From positions 1 to 42,324 of the forward strand of contig NKIM01000017.1 of assembly GCA_002255955.1 (NCBI GenBank): DNA of 42,324 bases, written 5' to 3'. Positions within the stretch are counted from its first letter, which is position 1; the number at the start of each line of letters is the position of its first letter. Below, in pieces: positions 32,489 to 41,003 of this stretch. Both the position numbers and the translations under genes were made by a program. Source of the DNA: Burkholderiales bacterium PBB2. GTDB taxonomy: Bacteria; Pseudomonadota; Gammaproteobacteria; Burkholderiales; Burkholderiaceae_C. The notes below the pieces were generated by a model. The model was given only the letters and a program-made list of their open reading frames with translations, was not told the DNA's origin and did no database searches.

Positions 32489-33130
32489 ATGCCTGTGATC
32501 CTGATCGCCAACCCCAAGGGTGGGGTGGGCAAGAGCACCTTATCCACCAACATCGCCGGCTACCTGGCCGCGCAAGGCCACAGCGTGATGCTGGGCGATG
32601 TCGACAAGCAGCAGTCGGCGCGCCGCTGGTTGGCCCTGCGCCCCGCCCATTTGCCGCGCATCCAGGGCTGGGACTTTGAAGGTGATCAGGTCGTCAAGCC
32701 GCCCAAGGGCGTCAGCCATGTGGTGCTGGATTCGCCTGCCGGGCTGGATGGCAAGCGGCTGAAGACCCTGCTCAAGCTGGCTGACAAGCTGCTGATGCCG
32801 CTGCAGCCCAGCCTGTTCGACATCCAGGCCAGTTTTGATTTCGTGCAGAAGCTGCGTGATCTGCGGGGCGATGGAGATTCACCCAAACGCCAAGCCGAAC
32901 TGGCCTTGGTCGGCATGCGGGCCAAGGAAGGCACGCTGTCGGTGCAGCAACTGCAAGGCTTTCTGGACGGGCTGCAGGTGCCGGTGCTGGGCATGCTGCG
33001 TGACACCCAGAACTATGTGCAGCTGGCCGCGCACGGCCTCAGCCTGTGGGATGTCGCGACCAGCCGTGTCGAGCGAGACCTGGCGCAGTGGGAGCCGCTA
33101 ACGGCCTGGCTGGACGCAAAGTCCCGCTGA
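32489..33130 (+). CDS. Orphan ParA-family ATPase
   Basis: This 213-residue ParA/MinD-superfamily ATPase has an intact deviant Walker A, NPKGGVGKSTLS, with signature K10 and P-loop K15. It also has GDVDKQQSARRW (Walker A' region, D37/D39) and VVLDSPAGLDG (Walker B/switch II). There is no N-terminal DNA-binding extension and no parB next to it, so it is not a classic plasmid or chromosome partition pair. Related short orphan ParAs position protein clusters such as cytoplasmic chemoreceptors or carboxysomes. ATG 32489 follows GAGGAG at eight bases; the frame extends upstream to 32450 without support. A LuxR-type regulator gene follows 181 bases later. The cargo is unknown. Confidence 0.88.
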   Translation: MPVILIANPKGGVGKSTLSTNIAGYLAAQGHSVMLGDVDKQQSARRWLALRPAHLPRIQGWDFEGDQVVKPPKGVSHVVLDSPAGLDGKRLKTLLKLADKLLMPLQPSLFDIQASFDFVQKLRDLRGDGDSPKRQAELALVGMRAKEGTLSVQQLQGFLDGLQVPVLGMLRDTQNYVQLAAHGLSLWDVATSRVERDLAQWEPLTAWLDAKSR

Positions 33131-33311
33131 GGTTTGAAGTGAAAGTTTGAGGTGTCGCGTGCTTTCGTTTGGAGGGCATTCGCAGCAAAAGTGCGCAGGC
33201 CTAACTCGCCACCGTGCGTATCACCCATCGGGGTGAGTGCGAGGCAGCGCTTCGGGGCTCTATCATGCGATCCGACATGAAACTCTGCACACGTGGCGCC
33301 GAAGGATGGGC

Positions 33312-34064
33312 ATGAAGGTTTTGCTGATCGACGATCATCCGCTGATCCTGGCGGCCTTGAAGACCGTCATCGAAGGCATGGGTGAACATGTGCAGGTGGT
33401 GGGCGCTGACAGCGCCGCCGCCGCCCGTCAGGCTTTGCAGGCGCACCAGGACTTCAATCTCGTGCTGCTGGATCTGCAACTCGGCGATGCCAGCGGCTTT
33501 GATGTGCTGGATGAGTTCCGTGCGGCCTATCCGGCGCTGCCCGTGGTCATCATCTCGGCCTCCGACCGGGCCAGCGATGTGATCCGCGCCATCGACCAGG
33601 GTGCCATGGGTTTTGTGCCCAAGCGGGCCGAGACCGAGCTGCTCTCTCAGGCGCTCAAGCTGGTGATGTCAGGCGGCATTTACGTGCCACCCATGGGCCT
33701 GGGCAATGAGAGCCCTGCCGAGCCTGAACTGGGCGCATCCGGTGCCGCCAGTGCGCAGCAGAACAAGCTGCAACAGATTCAGCAGCAGGCCATGAACTCC
33801 AACTACCAGGTCACCACCGGCCTGGAAGGTCTTGCGCTGACGCCGCGCCAGACCGATGTGCTGGCCCTGCTGCTGCAAGGCAAGCCCAACAAGATCATCG
33901 CTCGCGAACTGGGCGTGTCGGTCGAGACCATCAAGGACCATGTCGCCGCCGTGCTCAAGGCCCTCGGCGTGGGTTCGCGCACGCAGGCGGTGCTGGCCGT
34001 GGGGCAGATGGTGCAGCGTCAACCCGACGCGCATTTCTCGACCTGGCGCGTGGCGCAACCCTGA
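33312..34064 (+). CDS. LuxR/FixJ-type response regulator
   Basis: This 250-residue two-domain transcription factor has a receiver domain (~1-120) with D7/D8, phospho-acceptor D54 (LVLLDLQLGD), the Ser of IISASD in the switch position and Lys of FVPKRA. A Gln/Asn-rich linker (~140-175) follows, then a GerE/LuxR helix-turn-helix (LTPRQTDVLALLLQGKPNKI, IARELGVSVETIKDHVAAVL). It belongs to the NarL/FixJ class. ATG 33312 is preferred because GAAGGA stands five bases before it; ATG 33306 is close, and the frame is open from 33237. There is no kinase gene beside it, so it is an orphan. It is convergent with scpA, with a hairpin between. Confidence 0.92.
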   Translation: MKVLLIDDHPLILAALKTVIEGMGEHVQVVGADSAAAARQALQAHQDFNLVLLDLQLGDASGFDVLDEFRAAYPALPVVIISASDRASDVIRAIDQGAMGFVPKRAETELLSQALKLVMSGGIYVPPMGLGNESPAEPELGASGAASAQQNKLQQIQQQAMNSNYQVTTGLEGLALTPRQTDVLALLLQGKPNKIIARELGVSVETIKDHVAAVLKALGVGSRTQAVLAVGQMVQRQPDAHFSTWRVAQP

Positions 34065-34086
34065 GCTGGCCCCGATTCGTGGGCCG

Positions 34087-34105
34087 AGCGCCGTGACGGC
34101 GCTTT
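34087..34105. terminator. Hairpin terminator between convergent regulator and scpA
   Basis: AGCGCCG (34087-34093), loop TGA, CGGCGCT (34097-34103), then TTTCC. It is a perfect seven-base GC-rich stem with a short T run. It sits in the 45-base gap between two convergent stop codons, so it probably ends both transcripts; the short T run makes this moderate. Confidence 0.5.
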
Positions 34106-34109
34106 CCGC

Positions 34110-34988
34110 TCAGCTGGGCGTGTAGGCCAGGCGCACGTAGATCGGCGCAAAGGCCTCGGCCTGGGTGATTTCCAGCAGGCGCTCGCGCGCCAATTCCAGC
34201 ATGGCGATGAAGGTCACCACCAGCACCGACTGGCCGCGTGAGACATCGAAGAGCTGCTCGAACTCCACAAAGCGTTGGCCCTGCAGGCGCCGCAGCACGA
34301 TGCTCATGTGTTCGCGCACCGAGAGCTGCTCGCGCGTGATCTTGTGATGCTGGTTGAGCTTGGCGCGGCGCAGGATGTCCAGCCAGGCCTCGCGCAAATC
34401 GTTGGCCTCCACGTCGGGGAAGCGCGGTTGCAGCGATTGTTCGATGTAGACCTGGGCGCGCAGGAAATCGCGGCCCAGCACGGGCAGGGCGTCCAGGCGC
34501 GCCGCGGCGAGCTTGATCTGCTCGTACTCGAGCAGGCGGCGCACCAGCTCGGCACGCGGGTCTTCCGGTTCGGCGCCGTCCTCGGTCTTTTTGGGCGGCA
34601 GCAGCATGCGCGATTTGATCTCGATCAGCATGGCTGCCATCAGCAGGTACTCGCTGGCGAGCTCGAGGTTGTGCTTGCGCAGTTGGTCGACGTAGCTCAG
34701 GTACTGGCGCGTGACATCGGCCAGCGGGATATCGAGGATGTTGAAGTTCTGGCGCCGGATCAGGTAGAGCAGCAGGTCCAGCGGGCCTTGAAAGGCTTCG
34801 TGGAACACCTCCAGCGCATCCGGCGGGATGTAGAGGTCCAGCGGCATCTGGAACAGCGGCTCGCCGTACAGGCGGGCCACGGCCACGCTGTCCACGGTCT
34901 CGGGCAGCCCTGGCAGCTCTTCGGCCGGGGGCGGCGGCAGCTCAGGGCCTGCGGCCTGCTCGCCGCTGTTGTTGTTGCTGCTGCTCAT
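34110..34988 (-). CDS. scpA: Segregation and condensation protein ScpA
   Basis: ScpA is the kleisin subunit that bridges the SMC heads and works with ScpB in chromosome compaction. The 292-residue protein has an extra N-terminal ~60-residue Pro/Glu/Ser tail and then the ScpA core: FQGPLDLLLYLIRRQNFNIL and DIPLADVTRQYLSYVDQLRK, SEYLLMAAMLIEIKSRMLLP, and the C-terminal winged-helix part QRFVEFEQLFDVSRGQSVLV and VTFIAMLELARERLLEITQA. No smc or scpB gene is in the window. ATG 34988 lies 39 bases after the DUF3460 stop, and the two are probably co-transcribed, an arrangement I associate with betaproteobacteria. Confidence 0.95.
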   Translation of the reverse strand: MSSSNNNSGEQAAGPELPPPPAEELPGLPETVDSVAVARLYGEPLFQMPLDLYIPPDALEVFHEAFQGPLDLLLYLIRRQNFNILDIPLADVTRQYLSYVDQLRKHNLELASEYLLMAAMLIEIKSRMLLPPKKTEDGAEPEDPRAELVRRLLEYEQIKLAAARLDALPVLGRDFLRAQVYIEQSLQPRFPDVEANDLREAWLDILRRAKLNQHHKITREQLSVREHMSIVLRRLQGQRFVEFEQLFDVSRGQSVLVVTFIAMLELARERLLEITQAEAFAPIYVRLAYTPS

Positions 34989-35027
34989 GGCAACTCAGAA
35001 CCAGTCCGGCTGGGCGCCGCGCGCCGC

Positions 35028-35231
35028 TTACTTGGCTTGGGTCTGGTAGACGTAGGGTTGCTGTTCGACGCGGGCGGCGCGGTAGTCGGCCTGGGCGCTG
35101 CGGTCCACCGCCTTGTCCCAGAGCAGGGCACGGCCGGCGCGTTGCTCGGCTTCCAGCGTCGGCTTCTTGGCCTTGAGCTCGTCGATGAAGGTGCTGGCTT
35201 CGGACTTGTAGGCTTTCCAGAACAGAGGCAT
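35028..35231 (-). CDS. DUF3460 family small protein
   Basis: This 67-residue protein has the DUF3460 pattern: PLFWKAYKSEASTFIDELKA followed by KKPTLEAEQRAGRALLWDKA. The tail is Tyr/Gln-rich (QQPYVYQTQ). It is small, charged and mostly helical, without a signal or membrane segment. ATG 35231 gives the family's normal N-terminus; the frame also allows TTG 35255. It lies directly before scpA, and the neighbourhood is conserved in betaproteobacteria as far as I know. The function is unknown. Confidence 0.82.
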   Translation of the reverse strand: MPLFWKAYKSEASTFIDELKAKKPTLEAEQRAGRALLWDKAVDRSAQADYRAARVEQQPYVYQTQAK

Positions 35232-35294
35232 GGTGTGGCAGTGCTTCGCAAACAAGGTGGGCGGCCGGCAGAAAACCGGCTGTAAGACGCGATT

Positions 35295-36968
35295 TTACAG
35301 GCTGTCCGTGTGGGCGCTGACCCGCCATTGCTCGAAATCGGCATGAATGCCGTCCGGACCCAGGGCTTCGGCCAGGCCGCCGCGCCGGACTAGGCTGGCT
35401 GGCTGCTCGTTCAGGCCGCACAGCAGCAAGGCCTGACCCTGGCGTTGCAGGCTGCGTTGCAGCTGCAGCAGGGCATCTAGACCCGAGGTGTCCATGGAGA
35501 TCAGCTGGTGCATGTCCAGCACCAGCAGGCGCTGACCGGGCTGCAGCCGTTCGGACAGGCCCTCGACCTTGCCGACCGCGCCAAAGAACAGCGAGCCGTA
35601 GAGCTTGAGTGCCAGGGTGCCGGGCGGCAGGCCGGTCTGGGGCAACTCCTGCACCTGGAACAAGGTGCTCATGCGGTAGATGAAGAACAGGCAGGCCAGC
35701 ACCAGGCCGGCCTCCACCGCCACCATCAGATCGAACACCACGGTCATCACGAAAGTGCCCAGCAGCACGGTGCGGTAAGGCAGGCTGAAGTGGCGCAGAC
35801 GGGCGAACTCGTGCCACTCGCCCATATTCCAGGCCACCACCAGCAGGATGCCGGCCAGGGCCGCCAGCGGGATGTGGGCGGCCAGCGGTGCGGCCACCAG
35901 CACGATGATCAGCAGCACCAGCGCATGCACCATGCCTGCCACCGGGCTGCTGGCGCCGGCGCGCACATTGGTGACCGTGCGGGCGATGGTGCCGGTGGCC
36001 GGAATGCCGCCGAACCAGGGCGTCACGAGGTTGGCAATGCCCTGGGCCATCAGCTCCTGGTTGGGGTCGTGGCGTGGCTGGTCGCTGAGCTTGTCAGCCA
36101 CGCGGGCACAGAGCAGGGATTCGATGGCACCGAGCAGCGCCAGGGTCAGGGTCGGGATGAGCAGTTGCTTGGCGCCGGTCCAGCTGACCTCGGGCCAGGC
36201 GAAGCTGGGCAAGGTCTGGGGAATGCCGCCGAAGCGGCTGCCGATGGTTTCCAGCGGCAGCTGCAAGCCGTAGCACAGCGCGGTGGCACCGACCAAGGCG
36301 ATCACGGTGCCGGGCAGCTGCGACATCCAGCGCTGCAGTCGTGCCCGGGTGCTGTGGCTCTCGCGGTCCATGGCATAGGTCTTGGGCCAGAGGCTGACCA
36401 CCGCCACACAGGCGCCGCCCAGCAAGGGCGCGGCCCAGTGGATGTCGCCGATGTGCAGGGCGATCAGCCGCAGCTGGCTGAAGAAATCGGCCGGCATGTG
36501 GGCAATGGGCAGGCCCAGGAAGTCTTTCAGCTGGGACAGGCCGATCAGCACGGCAATGCCGTTGGTGAAGCCGATCACGATGCTGACCGGGATGTAGCGC
36601 ACCCAGGCGCCCAGCCGCAGGGCGCCGAGCGCGATCAGCAAGCAGCCGGCCAACATGGTGGCGACCAGCAGATTGCCCAGGCCGTAGCGTTGCACGATGC
36701 CGTAGATCACGACGATGAAGGCGCCGGCCGGCCCGCCGATCTGCACGCTGGAGCCGCCCAGGGCCGAGATCAGGAAGCCGGCAATGATGGCGGTGAACAG
36801 GCCTTGCTCGGGCTTGACGCCCGAGGCGATGGCAAAGGCGATGGCCAGGGGCAGGGCGACGATGCCGACAGTGAAGCCGGCGCCGAGGTCGGCGATGAAG
36901 CGCTGGCGGCTGTAGTCCTGCAGCAGGCTCAGCGAGCGGGGGCGGAAGCGGTGGAGGAGCGGCGGCAT
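35295..36968 (-). CDS. SulP-family anion transporter with STAS domain
   Basis: This 557-residue inner-membrane transporter of the SulP (SLC26) family carries sulfate, bicarbonate or related anions. The core shows DLGAGFTVGIVALPLAIAFA, IASGVKPEQGLFTAIIAGFL and ISALGGSSVQIGGPAGAFIV, the typical SulP TM1-TM3 block, then about ten more membrane helices up to ~420. The C-terminal STAS domain (~440-545) has QRLLVLDMHQLISMDTSGLD with the conserved D-x-S/T-G turn. The substrate cannot be read from sequence. The gene for a periplasmic binding protein lies 55 bases upstream on the same strand. No DUF or carbonic anhydrase fusion is present. Confidence 0.93.
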   Translation of the reverse strand: MPPLLHRFRPRSLSLLQDYSRQRFIADLGAGFTVGIVALPLAIAFAIASGVKPEQGLFTAIIAGFLISALGGSSVQIGGPAGAFIVVIYGIVQRYGLGNLLVATMLAGCLLIALGALRLGAWVRYIPVSIVIGFTNGIAVLIGLSQLKDFLGLPIAHMPADFFSQLRLIALHIGDIHWAAPLLGGACVAVVSLWPKTYAMDRESHSTRARLQRWMSQLPGTVIALVGATALCYGLQLPLETIGSRFGGIPQTLPSFAWPEVSWTGAKQLLIPTLTLALLGAIESLLCARVADKLSDQPRHDPNQELMAQGIANLVTPWFGGIPATGTIARTVTNVRAGASSPVAGMVHALVLLIIVLVAAPLAAHIPLAALAGILLVVAWNMGEWHEFARLRHFSLPYRTVLLGTFVMTVVFDLMVAVEAGLVLACLFFIYRMSTLFQVQELPQTGLPPGTLALKLYGSLFFGAVGKVEGLSERLQPGQRLLVLDMHQLISMDTSGLDALLQLQRSLQRQGQALLLCGLNEQPASLVRRGGLAEALGPDGIHADFEQWRVSAHTDSL

Positions 36969-37023
36969 GATCGAGGTCTTGCACCGATTCTGCGCCTCTT
37001 GCGGCTTGCGGTTTTGAGAAAAC

Positions 37024-37872
37024 TCAGCTGCTGGTGGCGCTGTGGTAGGGCCGCACGATGCTTTCGATCAGGGCGGCGCTGCCGGCCTGGGCCAGGCGGC
37101 GGTCGAGATGGGCCAGGATCTGGCGCGCACCGGGAAAGTCCTGGCGCAGCCCGAGGTGGAAGGGCACGTTGGCGGCCAGATAGGGCGCCGGAATGGACAT
37201 CACCTGAGCCTGGATGGCCAGCTTCTTGAGCCGCCACTGCGTGACCAACGGGCTCAGCGAGACATGGACGTCACCGCGTGCGGCCAGAACCATGCGGAAG
37301 ACGGCGTCGTGGCCCATGGTCCATTCGACATGCGGGAAATCGGCCAGCACCTGCTCGGCCCATTGGTTGCCTTTTTGATCGACCAGATGGAAGGCCTTGA
37401 GGTCCTCGCGCGAGCGCAGGCGCTCCAGCTGCGCCCGCTGCGGATGGCGGGCACTGAAGAACAGATGCGGACGCAGTTCCACCAGGGGCAGCTCGTTGAA
37501 GAGCGCGTACTGCCGGCGTTCGTCCGAGGCGAAGGTGCACAGGCCATCGGCCTGGCCCAGTTTGACCATGGCTTGGGCACGCCGCCAGGGCAGGCCCAAG
37601 GCTTCCAGCTGGACGCTGTCCAGGTCCTTCAGCAGGGCCTGCAGCAGATCGGGCAGGATGCCTTGCACCCGTTGAGGATGCAGCTGCGGATCGACGAAGG
37701 AGTAGGGCGCGTAGTCGTCGTTGTAGCTGATCAGCATGGGCTGGCGCGCCGCGCCAGCCCGGGCCTCGCGGCCAACGAGGGCCGCTGCAGGTGCCGCGCC
37801 ACCCGCCAGTGCGCCCAGCAGCAGACCCAGGACGGTCTGGCGGCGGGACGCCACAGGCTGGCTGCGCAGCAT
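37024..37872 (-). CDS. Periplasmic substrate-binding protein (SBP_bac_3-like)
   Basis: This 282-residue exported binding protein has an N-terminus with a twin-arginine-like signal: ASRRQTVLGLLLGALAGGAA, cut near PAAA. Sec export is also possible. The mature protein reads like the amino-acid-binding family 3: ISYNDDYAPYSFVD, GILPDLLQALLKDLDSVQLE, MVKLGQADGLCTFASDERRQ, LFNELPLVELRPHLFFSARH and GHDAVFRMVLAARGDVHVSL. No ABC permease or ATPase gene is nearby; the next gene is a SulP transporter. Similar lone domains may act as sensors or scavengers. The ligand is unknown. ATG 37872 lies 15 bases after the metG stop on the same strand. Confidence 0.8.
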   Translation of the reverse strand: MLRSQPVASRRQTVLGLLLGALAGGAAPAAALVGREARAGAARQPMLISYNDDYAPYSFVDPQLHPQRVQGILPDLLQALLKDLDSVQLEALGLPWRRAQAMVKLGQADGLCTFASDERRQYALFNELPLVELRPHLFFSARHPQRAQLERLRSREDLKAFHLVDQKGNQWAEQVLADFPHVEWTMGHDAVFRMVLAARGDVHVSLSPLVTQWRLKKLAIQAQVMSIPAPYLAANVPFHLGLRQDFPGARQILAHLDRRLAQAGSAALIESIVRPYHSATSS

Positions 37873-37886
37873 GGGCCGGGGGAGCC

Positions 37887-39941
37887 TCAGCGCACCCGCA
37901 TGCCCGGCTGGGCGCCGGGGAAGGGCTCAAGCACGAAGATGCCGGGATTGGCCTTTTCATCGGCGTGGCTGGCGGCCAGCACCATGCCTTCGCTGATGCC
38001 GAACTTCATCTTGCGTGGCGCCAGATTGGCCACCATCACGGTCAGCTTGCCTTCCAGGTCTTCGGGCTTGTAGGCGCTCTTGATGCCGCTGAAGACATTG
38101 CGCAAGCGGCCTTCGCCCACGTCCAGGCTCAGGCGCAGGAGCTTGTCCGAACCGTCCACATGCTCGGCCTTGACGATCTTGGCGATGCGCAGGTCGACCT
38201 TGGTGAAATCGTCGATCTTGATTTCTTCGGCCAGCGCTTCGCCACCGGGCAATGCTTTGGCGGGCGCTGCAGCGGCCGGGGCTTCGAACAGGGCTTCCAG
38301 CAGCTTGGGGTCGACGCGCTGCATCAGATGCTCGTAAGCGCCGATCTGGTGGGCGCCGAGGGCGCGCGCGCTGTCGGCGAACTGCAGCGGCTCGATGCGC
38401 AGGAACTGTTCGACCTTGGCCGCCAGTGCCGGCAGCACGGGCTTGAGGTAGATGGTCAGCAGGCGGAAGGCCTCGATGCAGACGCTGCAGACGTCGTGCA
38501 GCACGGCGTCCTGGCCTTCCTGCTTGGCCAGCTCCCAGGGCTTGTTCTGGTCCACGAACTCGTTGACGCGGTCGGCCAGCATCATGGTTTCGCGCAAGGC
38601 CTTACCGAACTCGCGTTCTTCGTAGAGCTGGGCGATGGTGGCGCTGTGGGCGCGCAGGCCGTCCAGCAGGGCGCGGCCCTCCACGCCCAGATCGGCCGAG
38701 AGGCGGCCGTCGAATCGCTTGGCCAGGAAGCCGGCAGCGCGCGAGGCGATGTTGACGTACTTGCCGACCAGATCGCTGTTGACGCGGGCCACGAAGTCAT
38801 CGGGGTTGAAGTCGATGTCCTCGACGCGCGAGTTCAGCTTGGCCGAGATGTAGTAGCGCAGCCACTCGGCGTTCATGCCGAGGTTGAGGTACTTGAGCGG
38901 GTCCAGGCCGGTGCCGCGGCTCTTGCTCATCTTCTCGCCGTTGTTGACGGTCAGGAAGCCGTGCACGAAGACATGGTTGGGCGTTTTGCGGCCGCTGAAA
39001 TGCAGCATGGCCGGCCAGAACAAGGTGTGGAAGTAGGTGATGTCCTTGCCGATGAAGTGCACCTGCTCGACCGACTCGTCGGCCATGAAGGCGTCGAAGT
39101 CTTGGCCGGTCTTGCCGAAGTAGTTCTTCAGCGAGGCGAGGTAGCCGATGGGCGCGTCCAGCCAGACGTAGAAGTACTTGCCCGGCGCGTCGGGGATCTC
39201 GATGCCGAAGTAAGGCGCATCACGGCTGATGTCCCAGTCGCCCAGGCCGCCCTTGCCCTCTTCATCCTTGGTGAACCACTCCTTGATCTTGTTCAGCACC
39301 TCGGACTGCAGGCGGCCCGGGGTTTGCGTCCACTGCTCGAGGAACTCCACGCAGCGCGGATCGCTGAGCTTGAAGAAGTAGTGCTCCGAGCTCTTCATCA
39401 CCGGCGTGGCGCCGGTCAGCACCGAGAAGGGGTTCTTCAATTCGGTGGGGGTGTAGACGGCGCCGCAGGATTCGCAGCTGTCGCCGTACTGATCCTTGGC
39501 GCCGCACTTGGGGCATTCGCCCTTGATGAAGCGGTCCGGCAGGAACATGGACTTTTCGGGGTCGAAGAACTGCTCGATGGTCTTCACCTCGATCAGCTCG
39601 TTGCGACGCAAGGCCTTGTAGACCTCCTTGGACAGCTCGTGGTTCTCAGGCCCATCGGTCGAGTGCCAGTTGTCGAAGGCGATGTGGAAGCCGTCCAGAT
39701 AGGCCTTGCGACCGGCGGCGATATTGGCCACGAACTGCTGCGGGGTGATGCCGGCCTTCTCGGCGGCAATCATGATGGGCGCGCCGTGGGCGTCGTCGGC
39801 GCAAACGAAATGCACCTGCTGGCCCTGCATGCGCTGGTAGCGCACCCAGACGTCAGCCTGGGTGTATTCCATGATGTGGCCAATGTGGAAATTGGCGTTG
39901 GCGTAGGGCAGGGCGGTGGTGACGAAGAGCTTGCGTGTCAT
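37887..39941 (-). CDS. metG: Methionyl-tRNA synthetase MetG
   Basis: MetG charges tRNA-Met. The 684-residue, class I enzyme carries the HIGH motif [20 protein letters not shown] near residue 10-29, and a zinc knuckle [18 protein letters not shown] (~147-164) with four cysteines. The catalytic domain has [11 protein letters not shown] and the KMSKS loop [20 protein letters not shown] (~334-352). An anticodon-binding helical domain follows, then a C-terminal EMAP/Trbp111-type tRNA-binding domain (~580-684; [20 protein letters not shown]) used for dimerisation. All motifs are intact and the length equals E. coli MetG plus a few residues. The ATG at 39941 follows AAAGAC. The upstream 195-base gap to the next gene shows nothing I can call. 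Confidence 0.98.
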   Translation of the reverse strand: MTRKLFVTTALPYANANFHIGHIMEYTQADVWVRYQRMQGQQVHFVCADDAHGAPIMIAAEKAGITPQQFVANIAAGRKAYLDGFHIAFDNWHSTDGPENHELSKEVYKALRRNELIEVKTIEQFFDPEKSMFLPDRFIKGECPKCGAKDQYGDSCESCGAVYTPTELKNPFSVLTGATPVMKSSEHYFFKLSDPRCVEFLEQWTQTPGRLQSEVLNKIKEWFTKDEEGKGGLGDWDISRDAPYFGIEIPDAPGKYFYVWLDAPIGYLASLKNYFGKTGQDFDAFMADESVEQVHFIGKDITYFHTLFWPAMLHFSGRKTPNHVFVHGFLTVNNGEKMSKSRGTGLDPLKYLNLGMNAEWLRYYISAKLNSRVEDIDFNPDDFVARVNSDLVGKYVNIASRAAGFLAKRFDGRLSADLGVEGRALLDGLRAHSATIAQLYEEREFGKALRETMMLADRVNEFVDQNKPWELAKQEGQDAVLHDVCSVCIEAFRLLTIYLKPVLPALAAKVEQFLRIEPLQFADSARALGAHQIGAYEHLMQRVDPKLLEALFEAPAAAAPAKALPGGEALAEEIKIDDFTKVDLRIAKIVKAEHVDGSDKLLRLSLDVGEGRLRNVFSGIKSAYKPEDLEGKLTVMVANLAPRKMKFGISEGMVLAASHADEKANPGIFVLEPFPGAQPGMRVR

Positions 39942-40136
39942 GGTGTCTTTGCAGGCCTGGCGGCGGTGCCGGGCAGGCGCGCATTTTAGGGCCAGGGCTG
40001 CACGGCACTTCGACGGGGCTGACGAGGGGCGTTCGCCGGGGCGTCGGGCAGCGCCCGCGCCGCGGTCAAAGGGGCGATCCGATGTGCTGCGGCGACAGGG
40101 CCGGCTTGCGGCCCCGCAGCTGGCGCGGGCGGGTGA

Positions 40137-40349
40137 TCAGCCGGCGTTGTTCGGGGTGGGCGGGGTGGCGCCCGTGTCGCCGGCATCCGCTGCGGCGTCG
40201 CCTTCGGCCGAGGGCTCGTCGCTCTGGCCTTCCGGCTTGTTCAGCTTGCGCTGACGCTTTTCTTCGGTTTTGCGTTTCTTGGCCAATTCGCGTTGGCGTT
40301 TTTCGTATGAGTAGTTCGGTGTGGCCAAGGACATGCTCCTGCAAGGCAT
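40137..40349 (-). CDS. Small charged hypothetical protein
   Basis: This 70-codon gene encodes a very basic N-terminal half (TPNYSYEKRQRELAKKRKTE, then EKRQRKLNKPEG), probably one charged helix. An acidic, Asp/Ala/Thr-rich disordered tail follows. I recall similar short proteins beginning SxxTPNYSYEKRQRE in many betaproteobacteria but know no function. The start is uncertain: ATG 40349 gives 70 residues. ATG 40334 gives 65 and the more usual N-terminus, but its AGGAG lies only one base before the codon. There is no signal peptide or membrane helix. It stands alone between metG and the long AT-richer gap. Confidence 0.6.
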   Translation of the reverse strand: MPCRSMSLATPNYSYEKRQRELAKKRKTEEKRQRKLNKPEGQSDEPSAEGDAAADAGDTGATPPTPNNAG

Positions 40350-41003
40350 CTGCGGGGCGCAGATAGTCCCTTCAATGTAACCGCTGCACGCCGCACCCGG
40401 CGCGCCGCGAGCGGTGCAAGGCGGTCTCAGTTAGCGCGAAAAGCTCGGTCTGACATGAAACATCACCCCTAAGTCCATGATTCGTATGGCCTAAAAAGAC
40501 TATCCACTTTCGCTGTGGATAACTTTGTGGAAAAGAGGGGTGAGTCAGCGCCAAACCCTTGTGGCGAGGCCCTCTGGCTTAATCTGCCTCTTTTCGCAGC
40601 AGTGCGCGCCTTTCTATATGAATCAACAACTTAGCCTTGAGTGATCGACTTCTCCGCCAGGGCGAAGGAGACCGCTGCCACAGATTGCGGTGGATCAAGA
40701 AATGGGGATAAGTCAAGAGCTGAATGGCCGCCGTCGCGAAATTCAGTGACAGCACCGTGACGAAAAACGCTCGGTTTTGCACATCTGCTGTGGACAAGTT
40801 TGTGGGTGCTTCGCGGGCAGCGGCGCTAAGTGCTTGATGGGCCGGGAACTTTGCTGGTCTGCCTGTTTTTGCAGCAATTGCCGGCGGCGAAAGCCACGAT
40901 GCGCGAGGCGCATGGGGGCCTATCGGGGGCGATGCGGAGGGGCGGCCGCTTGACGCATGGCTAAAATCGCGCACTTTGCACGGTAGCGGCATCAAGGCAG
41001 CAG
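40350..41003. other. 654-base AT-richer intergenic region with DnaA boxes
   Basis: No gene is convincing here; the only long frame (minus strand, 40579-41016) resembles no family. Around 40430-40800 base composition drops to roughly half GC, well below the rest of the window. It contains the DnaA-box cluster listed separately. It must also hold the promoter of minC and of the small divergent gene, but no clear consensus was found. Confidence 0.6.
40500..40797 (-). promoter_or_regulatory. Cluster of DnaA boxes
   Basis: The DnaA box is TTATCCACA (TGTGGATAA on the other strand). On the plus strand I read TGTGGATAA at 40514-40522 (perfect), TGTGGAAAA at 40526-40534, TGGGGATAA at 40703-40711 and TGTGGACAA at 40789-40797. 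The last three match at eight of nine, and all four point the same way. CTATCCACT at 40500-40508 (seven of nine) is inverted and forms TATCCAC-N7-GTGGATA with the perfect box. This could be an origin-like, DnaA-titrating or DnaA-regulated region before minCD. Confidence 0.6.

Noticed and set aside
40350-41003. Classical chromosomal oriC
   Set aside because: DnaA boxes are present, but dnaA, dnaN, rpmH and gyrB are not adjacent. I therefore call only a DnaA-box cluster.
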